Assembly: GCA_949286405.1 (NCBI GenBank)
Contig: CASECH010000013.1
Location: 1 to 12,548, forward strand
Direction of reading: 5' to 3'
Origin: an uncultured bacterium
GTDB taxonomy: Bacteria; Cyanobacteriota; Vampirovibrionia; Gastranaerophilales; Gastranaerophilaceae
Length of the DNA stretch: 12,548 nucleotides
The notes under the pieces were generated by a model. The model ran no database searches. It worked only from the letters and a program-made list of their open reading frames with translations, and was not told where the DNA came from. The position numbers and the translations under genes were made by a program. Position 1 is the stretch's first letter. The number at the start of each line of letters is the position of its first letter. Shown piece after piece: positions 6,248 to 12,548 of the stretch.

Positions 6248-7207
6248 ATGAAAAAATATTCTATTGGAATTGATTTAGGTGGCACAAAAATTTTAATTGC
6301 ACTTGTTGATAAAAATACAGGGCAAGTTGTTTCGTACATAAAGAAAAAAACAAAAAAAGAAAAAGGCCCTAAAAATATAACAAAAAAGATGATAGATGGT
6401 ATTGAAGAGCTACTGGAAGAATGTAGTGAAACATTAGATAATGTTAGTTCTATCGGGGTTGGATCAGCAGGACAAAACGACAGAAAAAATGGAATCGTTA
6501 TTGCAGCTCCAAACTTGGATTGTTATGACTTGAATATAAAACAAATTCTGCAAGATAAATATAATATCCCTGTATTTCTAGGGAATGATGTAGAAGTCGC
6601 AACGATAGGTGAAATGAAATTCGGTTCAGCAAAAAATTGTAAAGATTTTGTATGTATTTTTGTTGGTACAGGGGTTGGATCTTGTATCGTAAAAGATGGA
6701 AAAATTATTATTGGAGCTACAGGTACTGCAGGTGAAATCGGTCATATGATAGTGGATTTAAATGGCAGACAATGTGCTTGTGGAGCACATGGCTGTCTTG
6801 AGGCTTATGCATCACGTTCTGCAATCGAGAGGAGAATTGAAGGAGCACTAAAAAAAGGGAGACCTTCTTGTATACTTGAATACCTAGAGCCTGGCAAATC
6901 AATTACTTCAAGTATGATACAAAAATCAATAGAAAAAGAAGATGAGCTTGTAATACAATGTGTCGCAGAAGCCTCTGAATATTTGTCAGGTGGAATTGCT
7001 AGTATAATAAATTTTATAAATCCTGAACTTGTAGTTCTTGGAGGCGGATTAATTGAAGCAGTAGACTTTTTCTACCAAAAAACTATAAAAAAAGCAAAAG
7101 CAAAATCATTACCTGTGCCTGCTGCTAAAATTCAATTTAAAAAAGCAGCACTCGGCGATTTTTCAGGGGTAATAGGGGCAGCATTTTTAGAAGATAGAGG
7201 ATGGTAA
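6248..7207 (+). CDS. ROK-family sugar kinase (glucokinase-like)
   Basis: A 319-residue ROK-family kinase that likely phosphorylates glucose or a related hexose with ATP in the cytoplasm. It opens with the phosphate-binding IGIDLGGTK (6-14). The catalytic Asp is D114 in FLGNDVEVA, with FVGTGVGS as the second nucleotide loop. The sugar/zinc module is GEIGH (H166) followed by C176, C178 and C183 in CACGAHGCLEAYAS. GGG in LVVLGGGLI is the usual C-terminal motif. There is no N-terminal helix-turn-helix, so it is a kinase and not a NagC/XylR-type repressor. The start is secure because the DLGGTK motif sits at its normal distance from Met1. No Shine-Dalgarno sequence precedes it and a perfect TATAAT lies 8 nt upstream, suggesting a leaderless message. 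It is first of five closely spaced genes and divergent from the amylase. Glucose is the likeliest substrate, but mannose or N-acetylated sugars cannot be excluded. Confidence 0.9.
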   Translation: MKKYSIGIDLGGTKILIALVDKNTGQVVSYIKKKTKKEKGPKNITKKMIDGIEELLEECSETLDNVSSIGVGSAGQNDRKNGIVIAAPNLDCYDLNIKQILQDKYNIPVFLGNDVEVATIGEMKFGSAKNCKDFVCIFVGTGVGSCIVKDGKIIIGATGTAGEIGHMIVDLNGRQCACGAHGCLEAYASRSAIERRIEGALKKGRPSCILEYLEPGKSITSSMIQKSIEKEDELVIQCVAEASEYLSGGIASIINFINPELVVLGGGLIEAVDFFYQKTIKKAKAKSLPVPAAKIQFKKAALGDFSGVIGAAFLEDRGW

Positions 7208-7214
7208 GTAATAA

Positions 7215-8279
7215 ATGACAGTAAAACCTAAAAAAGTTCTTATAGTAAGGCTTTCATCTCTTGGAGATGTAATTTTTACAGTTCCGTTAGCTAACCAACT
7301 AAAGAAAAACGGCTATGAAGTCGGTTGGATTGTATCAGAAAAAGGAATAGACATTGTAAAAAACAACCCTAGCGTAGATCATACTTATCTATGTCCACTG
7401 CAAAAATGGAAGAAAAAAGGATTTTCACTTTCCAGTTTTAAAGAATTTTTATCCATCCTAAAAGAAGTCAGAAAAGAAAAATATGATATTGCAATCGATT
7501 CACAACAAATGTTCAAAAGTCTATATTGGATGCTGACTTGCGGTGCAAAAAGAAGAATTACGGTTAAAGGAGCAAGAGAATTTGCAGATTTTGGAGGAAA
7601 CGAACATATTCAAAACCCATACAAAGAAGACTTTTCTGTTCATGCTGTAGAAATGAATTATGCATTTGCAAGACATATTGGTGTCGAGCCTGACGGGGTA
7701 AAATTTACTCTACCTCCATCAAGTGAAGAAACTATTAAAAAAGTTGATAATCTTCTATCAAATTTGGATACTACAAAGCCGATTGTTGTAATTTGCCCTG
7801 CCACTACTTGGAGATTAAAACACTGGGATAAAGATAATTGGAAAGAAGTTGTAAAATACTTAGAAAATAAGTGTTCACTTATCTTCAGTGGAACAGAAAA
7901 AGATAAAGAGCTTATTTCATACATTGGTGGAGATAATCATATTAATCTTGCAGGAAAAACTAACGTAAAAGATCTTATTGAAATATTTAAAAGAGCTAAC
8001 CTTGTTATGGCTCCTGATTCAGGTAGTGCTCACGTTGCTTGGGCAACAGGAAAACCTGCAGTAATTTCTATTTTTACCTGTACACCACCATCTTTATATG
8101 GGGCATATGGCAATAAAGATAAATATTTTGCAGTAAATGGGAACCTAGAATGTCAGCCTTGTTTTACAAAGTCCTGCCCTAAATTAAAAGACAAAGATAA
8201 ATGCCTTAAACACCCGACACCACAAGAAATTATAAATATTGTAAATAAAGTCTTTAATTTTGCCGAAAATGTTGTATAA
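7215..8279 (+). CDS. Glycosyltransferase family 9 (ADP-heptose:LPS heptosyltransferase-like)
   Basis: A 354-residue GT9 enzyme with two Rossmann-like halves. The N-terminal half has VLIVRLSSLGDVIFTVP (8-24), where D18 matches the catalytic base of WaaC-type enzymes. The C-terminal half has WRLKHWDKDNW (K202, W204) and APDSGSAHVAWATGKP (D268, H273), which contact the nucleotide-sugar. A Cys cluster at C313, C316, C321 and C330 (CQPC, SCP, KC) near the end is common in this family and could bind metal or form a structural site. The family transfers heptose or another sugar to lipid A-core or similar envelope glycans at the inner face of the inner membrane, implying an outer-membrane-type envelope. 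The donor sugar cannot be told from sequence. It starts 7 nt after the ROK kinase stop; its purine-rich GAGGATGG site overlaps the end of that gene, so translation may be coupled. Confidence 0.87.
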   Translation: MTVKPKKVLIVRLSSLGDVIFTVPLANQLKKNGYEVGWIVSEKGIDIVKNNPSVDHTYLCPLQKWKKKGFSLSSFKEFLSILKEVRKEKYDIAIDSQQMFKSLYWMLTCGAKRRITVKGAREFADFGGNEHIQNPYKEDFSVHAVEMNYAFARHIGVEPDGVKFTLPPSSEETIKKVDNLLSNLDTTKPIVVICPATTWRLKHWDKDNWKEVVKYLENKCSLIFSGTEKDKELISYIGGDNHINLAGKTNVKDLIEIFKRANLVMAPDSGSAHVAWATGKPAVISIFTCTPPSLYGAYGNKDKYFAVNGNLECQPCFTKSCPKLKDKDKCLKHPTPQEIINIVNKVFNFAENVV

Positions 8280-8280
8280 T
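8275..8280 (+). promoter_or_regulatory. Possible internal -10 box before the GGDEF gene
   Basis: A perfect TATAAT overlaps the TAA stop of the glycosyltransferase gene and would start a transcript near 8287, with a 36-nt leader carrying AGGAG. The -35 zone is poor (TTTAAT or CTTTAA), so it may be chance in AT-rich DNA. Confidence 0.3.
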
Positions 8281-8322
8281 ATGAAAAGGTTGAGTCTATT
8301 AGCTCTATAAACAGGAGTAAAA

Positions 8323-10227
8323 GTGAGTTTTTTCGATAGAATAAAAGAACTTAAGATGATGATTTCTGAAGTAGAAAGCAGTATCTACGGAGAGAAGCAA
8401 GACTATCTTGAAGTCTATGAAAGAAATATTCAGCTCGAAAAAGAAATTCAACAACGTACAATGGAGTTAAACATCGCAAATAAAAGAATGCTGACACTTC
8501 AACATATTCTCGACATGATGAATTCTGCAAAACCACTCCAAAGTGTCCTTGAAACAATAGTTAATAGTATTCAAGGAGAACTTGGGTATATGCATTGCAA
8601 TATTTTACAAAAATTTGAAGATGAAAACGGCGAATATTTAATGGTTATAGCTCAATCTAATGATGCTTCTATAAAAAGAGTCAGCAAAATGATTAAAATT
8701 CCAATACAGACAAGGAAATTAAGATACGACCATAACAGTATTTATGCTGAAACTCTTAAGGAAAAGAAAATTTTACAAACGACTGATCTTGGCGGAACTT
8801 TAAAATCAGTTGCACCCGATGTCCCAGAAAACATTATTGATGAAATAATGGCAGGAAGTCTGAGTAAATCAATAATTACTGTTCCACTATATTCAAGAAA
8901 TAAACATTTCGGGTGGTTTAACGTATTTTCAGAAAGAAAAGAACTCACTGATGGAGAGGTAACTTTTCTTACAATGTTTGCTCAACAAATTGAAATGGCA
9001 ATAACCATTGCAGACCTGTTTGAGGCTGTAAAAGAACAAGCAATTACTGACGGACTTACAGGGCTTTATAACAGAAGATATTTTGAAGAATACCTAAAAA
9101 AAGAAGTTAAACGTTCTCTTCGTCAACAACAACCTATAAGTATTATTGGGATTGATTTAGACTTTTTAAAACAAATTAATGACAAGTTCGGCCATGCATA
9201 TGGTGACTTAGCTATAAAAACAGTAGCTAATATTCTAAAGAAAAACGCACGTTCAATTGATACTGCTGCAAGAATGGGGGGTGAAGAATTTAACGTAATT
9301 CTTCCAGGCATTGAAGCAGATGGTGCAATGGTAGCTGCAGAAAGAATTCGAAAAGCAATAGAAGAAACCGAACTCGATACAATAGGTCATGTAACAGCCA
9401 GTATAGGCGTTGCAACATTCCTTGAACATTCTGATAATATCGAAGAAATTTTAGAACTTACAGACCAAGCAATGTACCAATCCAAAAGAGATGGAAGAAA
9501 CCGAGTAACACTTGCAAAACCAATTACGGAAACAAGCTGGCAAGAAATAGCTATTAATACATTCGTAGATATTTTATCTAAACATAATATGCCTATTTCA
9601 AAAGACTTATCAGATGAATTATGCAATAAACTCAAAAATGCAGAACAAAACAGTCAAATGCCTAAAGAAGCCCTTTTTTCTGTTGCGGATATTCTTACCC
9701 AAACATACAACCCACTACATTCTAAAGGAGTTATAAAATCAAAAGTACAGATTGCGGTAAGTCTTGCAAAAAGATTTGATCTTCCAAAATCTGATATTGA
9801 CAATTTAAGAATTGCAATGCTTTTGTATGATATCGGAAATTTAATGCTTCCTCAAGAATTACTACAGAAAGTAACTCCTTTAACAGAAGAAGAAAAAAAT
9901 CACATAAAGGAACACCCAATAATAGCTGCCAGAGAAATACTTAAACCTATCTCATATATCCAAGATATTATTCCAATAGTTGAACATCACCATGAAAATT
10001 GGGATGGCAGCGGATATCCAGGAAAAATTTCCAAAGAAGAAATTCCGATGACTTCTCAAATTATATTGATTGTAGATGCTTATTTTGCGTTGACCGAACA
10101 AAGGACTTATCGCTCAGAACTCAGCCCACAAGAAGCCTTAGAAATAATAAAACAAGATTCAGGCAAAAAATGGAATGCCGCATTAGTTCAGGAATTTGTA
10201 ACCCTTATTGAAAATGATTTAGCATAA
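8323..10227 (+). CDS. GAF-GGDEF-HD-GYP cyclic-di-GMP signalling protein with degenerate HD-GYP site
   Basis: A 634-residue cytoplasmic protein. Residues 1-62 are a coiled coil. Residues ~66-230 look like a GAF sensor domain, directly linked to a GGDEF domain from D243 (DGLTGLYNRRYF). The cyclase site looks intact: D278 and D280 in IDLDF, N286 and D287, and GGEEF at 319-323. The inhibitory RxxD site is R310-D313 at the usual place, so it should make c-di-GMP with product inhibition. After a helical linker, residues ~455-634 are an HD-GYP domain with EHP (H531), HHENWDGSGYP (556-566) and D585. However, the HD pair is Y502-D503, the DIGK Lys is N506, the Asp after D585 is F588, and the first ligand His is not seen in register. 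The phosphodiesterase half is therefore probably inactive or changed. It starts with GTG after AGGAG (8313-8317). No membrane segment is seen, so the GAF domain likely reads a cytoplasmic ligand. Confidence 0.92.
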   Translation: MSFFDRIKELKMMISEVESSIYGEKQDYLEVYERNIQLEKEIQQRTMELNIANKRMLTLQHILDMMNSAKPLQSVLETIVNSIQGELGYMHCNILQKFEDENGEYLMVIAQSNDASIKRVSKMIKIPIQTRKLRYDHNSIYAETLKEKKILQTTDLGGTLKSVAPDVPENIIDEIMAGSLSKSIITVPLYSRNKHFGWFNVFSERKELTDGEVTFLTMFAQQIEMAITIADLFEAVKEQAITDGLTGLYNRRYFEEYLKKEVKRSLRQQQPISIIGIDLDFLKQINDKFGHAYGDLAIKTVANILKKNARSIDTAARMGGEEFNVILPGIEADGAMVAAERIRKAIEETELDTIGHVTASIGVATFLEHSDNIEEILELTDQAMYQSKRDGRNRVTLAKPITETSWQEIAINTFVDILSKHNMPISKDLSDELCNKLKNAEQNSQMPKEALFSVADILTQTYNPLHSKGVIKSKVQIAVSLAKRFDLPKSDIDNLRIAMLLYDIGNLMLPQELLQKVTPLTEEEKNHIKEHPIIAAREILKPISYIQDIIPIVEHHHENWDGSGYPGKISKEEIPMTSQIILIVDAYFALTEQRTYRSELSPQEALEIIKQDSGKKWNAALVQEFVTLIENDLA

Positions 10228-10241
10228 ATTAGTGAAATAAA

Positions 10242-11162
10242 ATGAAAGAAAAAGAACTTATACAAATCATCACAAAAACACTAGATTCAAAGTATATCGG
10301 AGATGATTGTGCATATTTAAATGATCTTGGAATTACTATCTCACAAGATAGCCTTGTCGAAGATGTTCATTTTAAACTTTCGTATATGACACCATTCCAA
10401 CTTGGATACAAGGCAGTTATGGTAAACATCAGCGACATTTGTGCAAGTGGAGCTGAGGCGAAATACTTAACGATATCACTATCTTTGCCAAAAGATACTC
10501 AAAATAGTTTTGTAAAAGATTTTTATGAGGGTGCAAAATTTGCAGCAAACGGTGTAGAAATAGTAGGAGGAGATATCACCGGAGGTGATAAGGTATTTAT
10601 ATCAATTACTGCAATCGGATCAAGTAAAAATAGAAAAATCTCATCAAGGAAAAATGCACAAGCAGGACAAAAAATTATAGTATCAGGTCCGCATGGTTCA
10701 TCTGCTGCCGGATTAAAATTGTTACTAGACAATCAACATACTCCACAAACTCTTATAAATGCTCATCTTATGCCAAAAGCACAAGTAGAATTTTCAAGAC
10801 AAATTGCAACGACTGTAACCTCTGATTACGCCATGATGGATAGTTCTGACGGACTTATGGATGCACTGTCACAAATCGCACAAGCAAGCAACGTAAAAAT
10901 GTCAATCGATTTTAGTAAAATTCCATTTGATAAAGAAATTAAAATATTCAATAACTGGCAAGATTTAGTATTTTATGGTGGAGAAGATTATCAAATTATC
11001 GCAACAATAGAAGAAGGGTTATTGAAAAAACTACACGGTTATACAATAATTGGAGAGGTAGAAAAAGCCGAAAAAGATTTTGGAGTAGAAGTAAACTATG
11101 AAAACCACAAAGAATTTTATACTCCAAAACAAATTGATGAAAAATTGTACAATCATTTTTAA
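10242..11162 (+). CDS. thiL: Thiamine-monophosphate kinase
   Basis: A 306-residue ThiL of normal length that phosphorylates thiamine monophosphate to thiamine diphosphate with ATP in the cytoplasm, the last step of cofactor synthesis. It belongs to the PurM/AIR-synthase-like fold. Visible signatures are IGDDCA (19-24), SQDSLVEDVHF, NISDICASGAEAKY, VGGDITGGD, the Gly-rich VSGPHGSSAAGLKLL, SSDGL (201-205) and GGEDYQI (246-252). These Asp-rich motifs hold the metals and phosphates. It lies 14 nt after the signalling gene and 13 nt before ispD. Its ribosome site is weak (only AGTGAAA upstream), so it may rely on coupling to the preceding gene. No other thiamine gene is in the window, so the operon context does not explain its role. 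Confidence 0.95.
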   Translation: MKEKELIQIITKTLDSKYIGDDCAYLNDLGITISQDSLVEDVHFKLSYMTPFQLGYKAVMVNISDICASGAEAKYLTISLSLPKDTQNSFVKDFYEGAKFAANGVEIVGGDITGGDKVFISITAIGSSKNRKISSRKNAQAGQKIIVSGPHGSSAAGLKLLLDNQHTPQTLINAHLMPKAQVEFSRQIATTVTSDYAMMDSSDGLMDALSQIAQASNVKMSIDFSKIPFDKEIKIFNNWQDLVFYGGEDYQIIATIEEGLLKKLHGYTIIGEVEKAEKDFGVEVNYENHKEFYTPKQIDEKLYNHF

Positions 11163-11175
11163 GGAGTAGCGAAAA

Positions 11176-11841
11176 ATGAGTTTTACTTGGAGAGTAAATG
11201 CAATAATTCCTGCAGGAGGAACGTCTTCTCGTTTTGGGAATAAAAACAAACTCTTAGAAAAAATTAATGGCAAAGAGGTTATAAAATACACAGTAGAAGC
11301 TTTTGAGAATTCGAATGTAGATGAAATTATAATCTGTGCAAACATAAGTATTATTGAAGAACTTGAAAATATATTCAAAGATTTCAAAAAAGTAAAAATC
11401 ATTCAAGGCGGAGAAACAAGACAGGCATCAGTTTATAATGGTCTAAAAGAATCAGCTTGTGATTACGTACTTATTCATGACGGTGCGAGACCTATGATTT
11501 CTACAGATCTCATTAACCAGACTATAGAAATGGTCAAAGATAAAAAAGCCCTCACTGTCGCAACCAAAACTATTGATACAATAAAAGAAGTTGTACATGG
11601 AAAAATAATAAGAACAATTGACAGAGCTAAATTGTATAATACCCAAACTCCACAAGCATTTGAATATCAACTTATAAAGTCTGCTCATGAGCAATTAAAA
11701 AATAAAAATTTCACCGATGATGCAGGAATGCTTGAGGCTTTGGGAGAAGATGTCTACATACTCAATGGCAGCTATAAAAATATAAAAATTACAACCCAAA
11801 ATGATATTGATATAGCTAAAATTTATCTGACTGAAAATTAA
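11176..11841 (+). CDS. ispD: 2-C-methyl-D-erythritol 4-phosphate cytidylyltransferase
   Basis: A 221-residue IspD of normal length. It couples CTP with methylerythritol phosphate to give CDP-methylerythritol, the third step of the MEP route to isoprenoids, in the cytoplasm. Motifs: PAGGTSSRFG (12-21, with R19) and K25 for CTP; GGETRQASVYNGL (78-90); VLIHDGARP (98-106, metal-binding D102); TQTPQAF (156-162); FTDDAGMLEALG (179-190); and NIKITT (202-207, K204 matching the second catalytic Lys). All key residues appear present. The start is supported by AAGGAG at 11161-11166, which overlaps the thiL stop, 9 nt before the ATG. It is the last gene of the operon, followed by a hairpin terminator. 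There is no fused IspF domain, and no other MEP gene lies in the window. Confidence 0.97.
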   Translation: MSFTWRVNAIIPAGGTSSRFGNKNKLLEKINGKEVIKYTVEAFENSNVDEIIICANISIIEELENIFKDFKKVKIIQGGETRQASVYNGLKESACDYVLIHDGARPMISTDLINQTIEMVKDKKALTVATKTIDTIKEVVHGKIIRTIDRAKLYNTQTPQAFEYQLIKSAHEQLKNKNFTDDAGMLEALGEDVYILNGSYKNIKITTQNDIDIAKIYLTEN

Positions 11842-11870
11842 TGAAAATACTATTAATAAAATATAAAAAG

Positions 11871-11902
11871 AAAGTCTCTTGGATTTACCAGAGACTTTTT
11901 CT
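11871..11902. terminator. Terminator after ispD, probably shared with the convergent right-edge gene
   Basis: AAAGTCTCT (11871-11879) pairs with AGAGACTTT (11890-11898). A one-base bulge and two more G-C pairs (GG 11881-11882, CC 11888-11889) close a 5-nt loop. A T-rich tail follows on plus. On minus the tail is CTTTCTTTTTATATTTT, a weaker but plausible T-run, so it may also stop the gene entering from the right. Confidence 0.8.
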
Positions 11903-11981
11903 TCACATTCACCTAACCTACTAATTTTAAGCTCCCTATTTACCTTTTACTTTAAATATGAGGAATCATCTATTTTTAAAT

Positions 11982-12548
11982 CTATGCAACTTGTTCTTTC
12001 TTCTTTGGCAAAGGAAGAGTTAAACCTGCTTCCTCCAAAGCACCAACTAGTGCTAAGTAATCTTTGCCAAAGTAGTCTTTACCTTTAATTCTGATTTTGA
12101 AACCTTTAAAATTACCTTTTTCATCTTTTACGATTTCAACACCTTCAGGTAATTCTTTTATGTCATCTCTACCTGTGCAATCTTGAATATCTTTGATGAA
12201 AGTTGCTTTTTCTTTAGCTATTACTTCTGCTTGTTTTTTAGCAGCTTCAGCTTTTTTAGCTTCTTGCTCTTTTTTAGCCTCAGCCTTTTCAGCTTCTTTA
12301 TCTTCTTTAGCTTTAGTTTTTTTATCTTTAACACCTTGTGCATTTTCAGCTTCTTTTGCTACTATTTTGTTATAAATAGATTCGATATTTGTCTGAACTT
12401 TATTATTATCAGTTATTAAATCAGACAATTCTGCTCTTACTTCAGCTTCTTCTTTAGTTACATCAAGTCCGTTTAATTCAGCTCTTTTTACAAGCATATC
12501 AAGAATATGTTTACCAAGAACTTCTTTTTGAGAAGCATCAGCATCCCA
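11982..12548 (-). CDS. Hypothetical Lys/Ala/Glu-rich helical protein (C-terminal part, cut by window edge)
   Basis: The frame ending at TAG 11984-11982 is open to the window edge, giving at least 188 residues. The ATG at 12497 is probably internal, since 17 further codons beginning WDADASQKEVL run upstream in frame without a stop. The visible part has mixed helices, then an uninterrupted charged region of Lys, Ala and Glu repeats (roughly 63-118 of the visible part, for example KAEAKKEQEAKKAEAAKKQ). A compact C-terminal piece of about 70 residues follows, with DCTGRDDIKELPEGVEIVKD, KGFKIRIKGKDYFGKDY and LVGALEEAGLTLPLP. The charged region would be a rigid single helix or coiled coil of the kind seen in TolA-like linkers; that is composition only, not homology. 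I do not recognise the end domain. It converges on ispD and probably shares its terminator. Confidence 0.75.
   Translation of the reverse strand, partial: WDADASQKEVLGKHILDMLVKRAELNGLDVTKEEAEVRAELSDLITDNNKVQTNIESIYNKIVAKEAENAQGVKDKKTKAKEDKEAEKAEAKKEQEAKKAEAAKKQAEVIAKEKATFIKDIQDCTGRDDIKELPEGVEIVKDEKGNFKGFKIRIKGKDYFGKDYLALVGALEEAGLTLPLPKKKEQVA

Noticed and set aside
7495..7518. The peptide IDSQQMFK occurs in both the exonuclease (residues 118-125) and the glycosyltransferase, hinting at a shared segment or gene conversion.
   Set aside because: The surrounding residues differ, synonymous bases differ between the two copies, and each copy sits at a normal position in its own fold, so chance is the better explanation.
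8281..8310. A tiny ORF (MKRLSLLAL) between the glycosyltransferase and the GGDEF gene.
   Set aside because: It has no ribosome site, nine codons only, and would lie ahead of the transcript start predicted from the TATAAT it abuts.

Overview
This AT-rich window (roughly one third G+C by eye) is an ordinary-looking bacterial chromosome segment. It carries ten protein genes, two of them cut by the window edges. The heptosyltransferase-type glycosyltransferase points to a Gram-negative-type envelope and IspD to MEP-pathway isoprenoid synthesis. Together with a secreted amylase, a cytosolic sugar kinase, low G+C and a very long coiled-coil protein, these genes would suit a fermentative gut bacterium, for example the non-photosynthetic cyanobacterial relatives (Vampirovibrionia/Gastranaerophilales). 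That placement is inference from gene style only. No gene ends in TGA. I see no tRNA, rRNA, CRISPR array, insertion sequence or phage gene. The longest gene-free stretch is 177 bases (1579-1755).

Layout. (1) 1-1164, minus strand: a DEDDh exonuclease followed 7 nt later by the N-terminal part of an organophosphate/hexose-phosphate-type MFS transporter. (2) 1255-1578, plus strand: thioredoxin, divergent from the exonuclease across a 90-bp spacer. The spacer holds a dyad that forms the spacer/-35 region of both candidate promoters. A strong terminator follows thioredoxin. (3) 1756-4569, plus strand: an unrecognised 937-residue coiled-coil, low-complexity protein with a hydrophobic segment. It stands alone between two terminators. 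(4) 4599-6146, minus strand: an exported GH13 amylase-family enzyme with an EF-hand-like insertion. (5) 6248-11841, plus strand: a tight five-gene run of ROK sugar kinase, GT9 glycosyltransferase, GAF-GGDEF-HD-GYP signalling protein, thiL and ispD, ending at a hairpin terminator. (6) 11982-12548, minus strand: the C-terminal part of a Lys/Ala/Glu-rich protein.

How the genes fit together. The amylase and ROK kinase are divergent neighbours and could act in sequence: glucan cleavage outside the cytoplasm, then sugar phosphorylation inside. The OPA-type transporter may add uptake of phosphorylated substrates. The five-gene operon mixes envelope glycan assembly, c-di-GMP signalling, thiamine diphosphate synthesis and isoprenoid synthesis. 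This looks like co-transcribed housekeeping rather than one pathway.

The points most worth a second look are the apparently leaderless start of the ROK kinase, the degenerate HD-GYP domain beside an intact GGEEF site, the EF-hand insertion and altered region I in the amylase, the divergent dyad, and the 937-residue orphan. I found no convincing multi-gene novel system.
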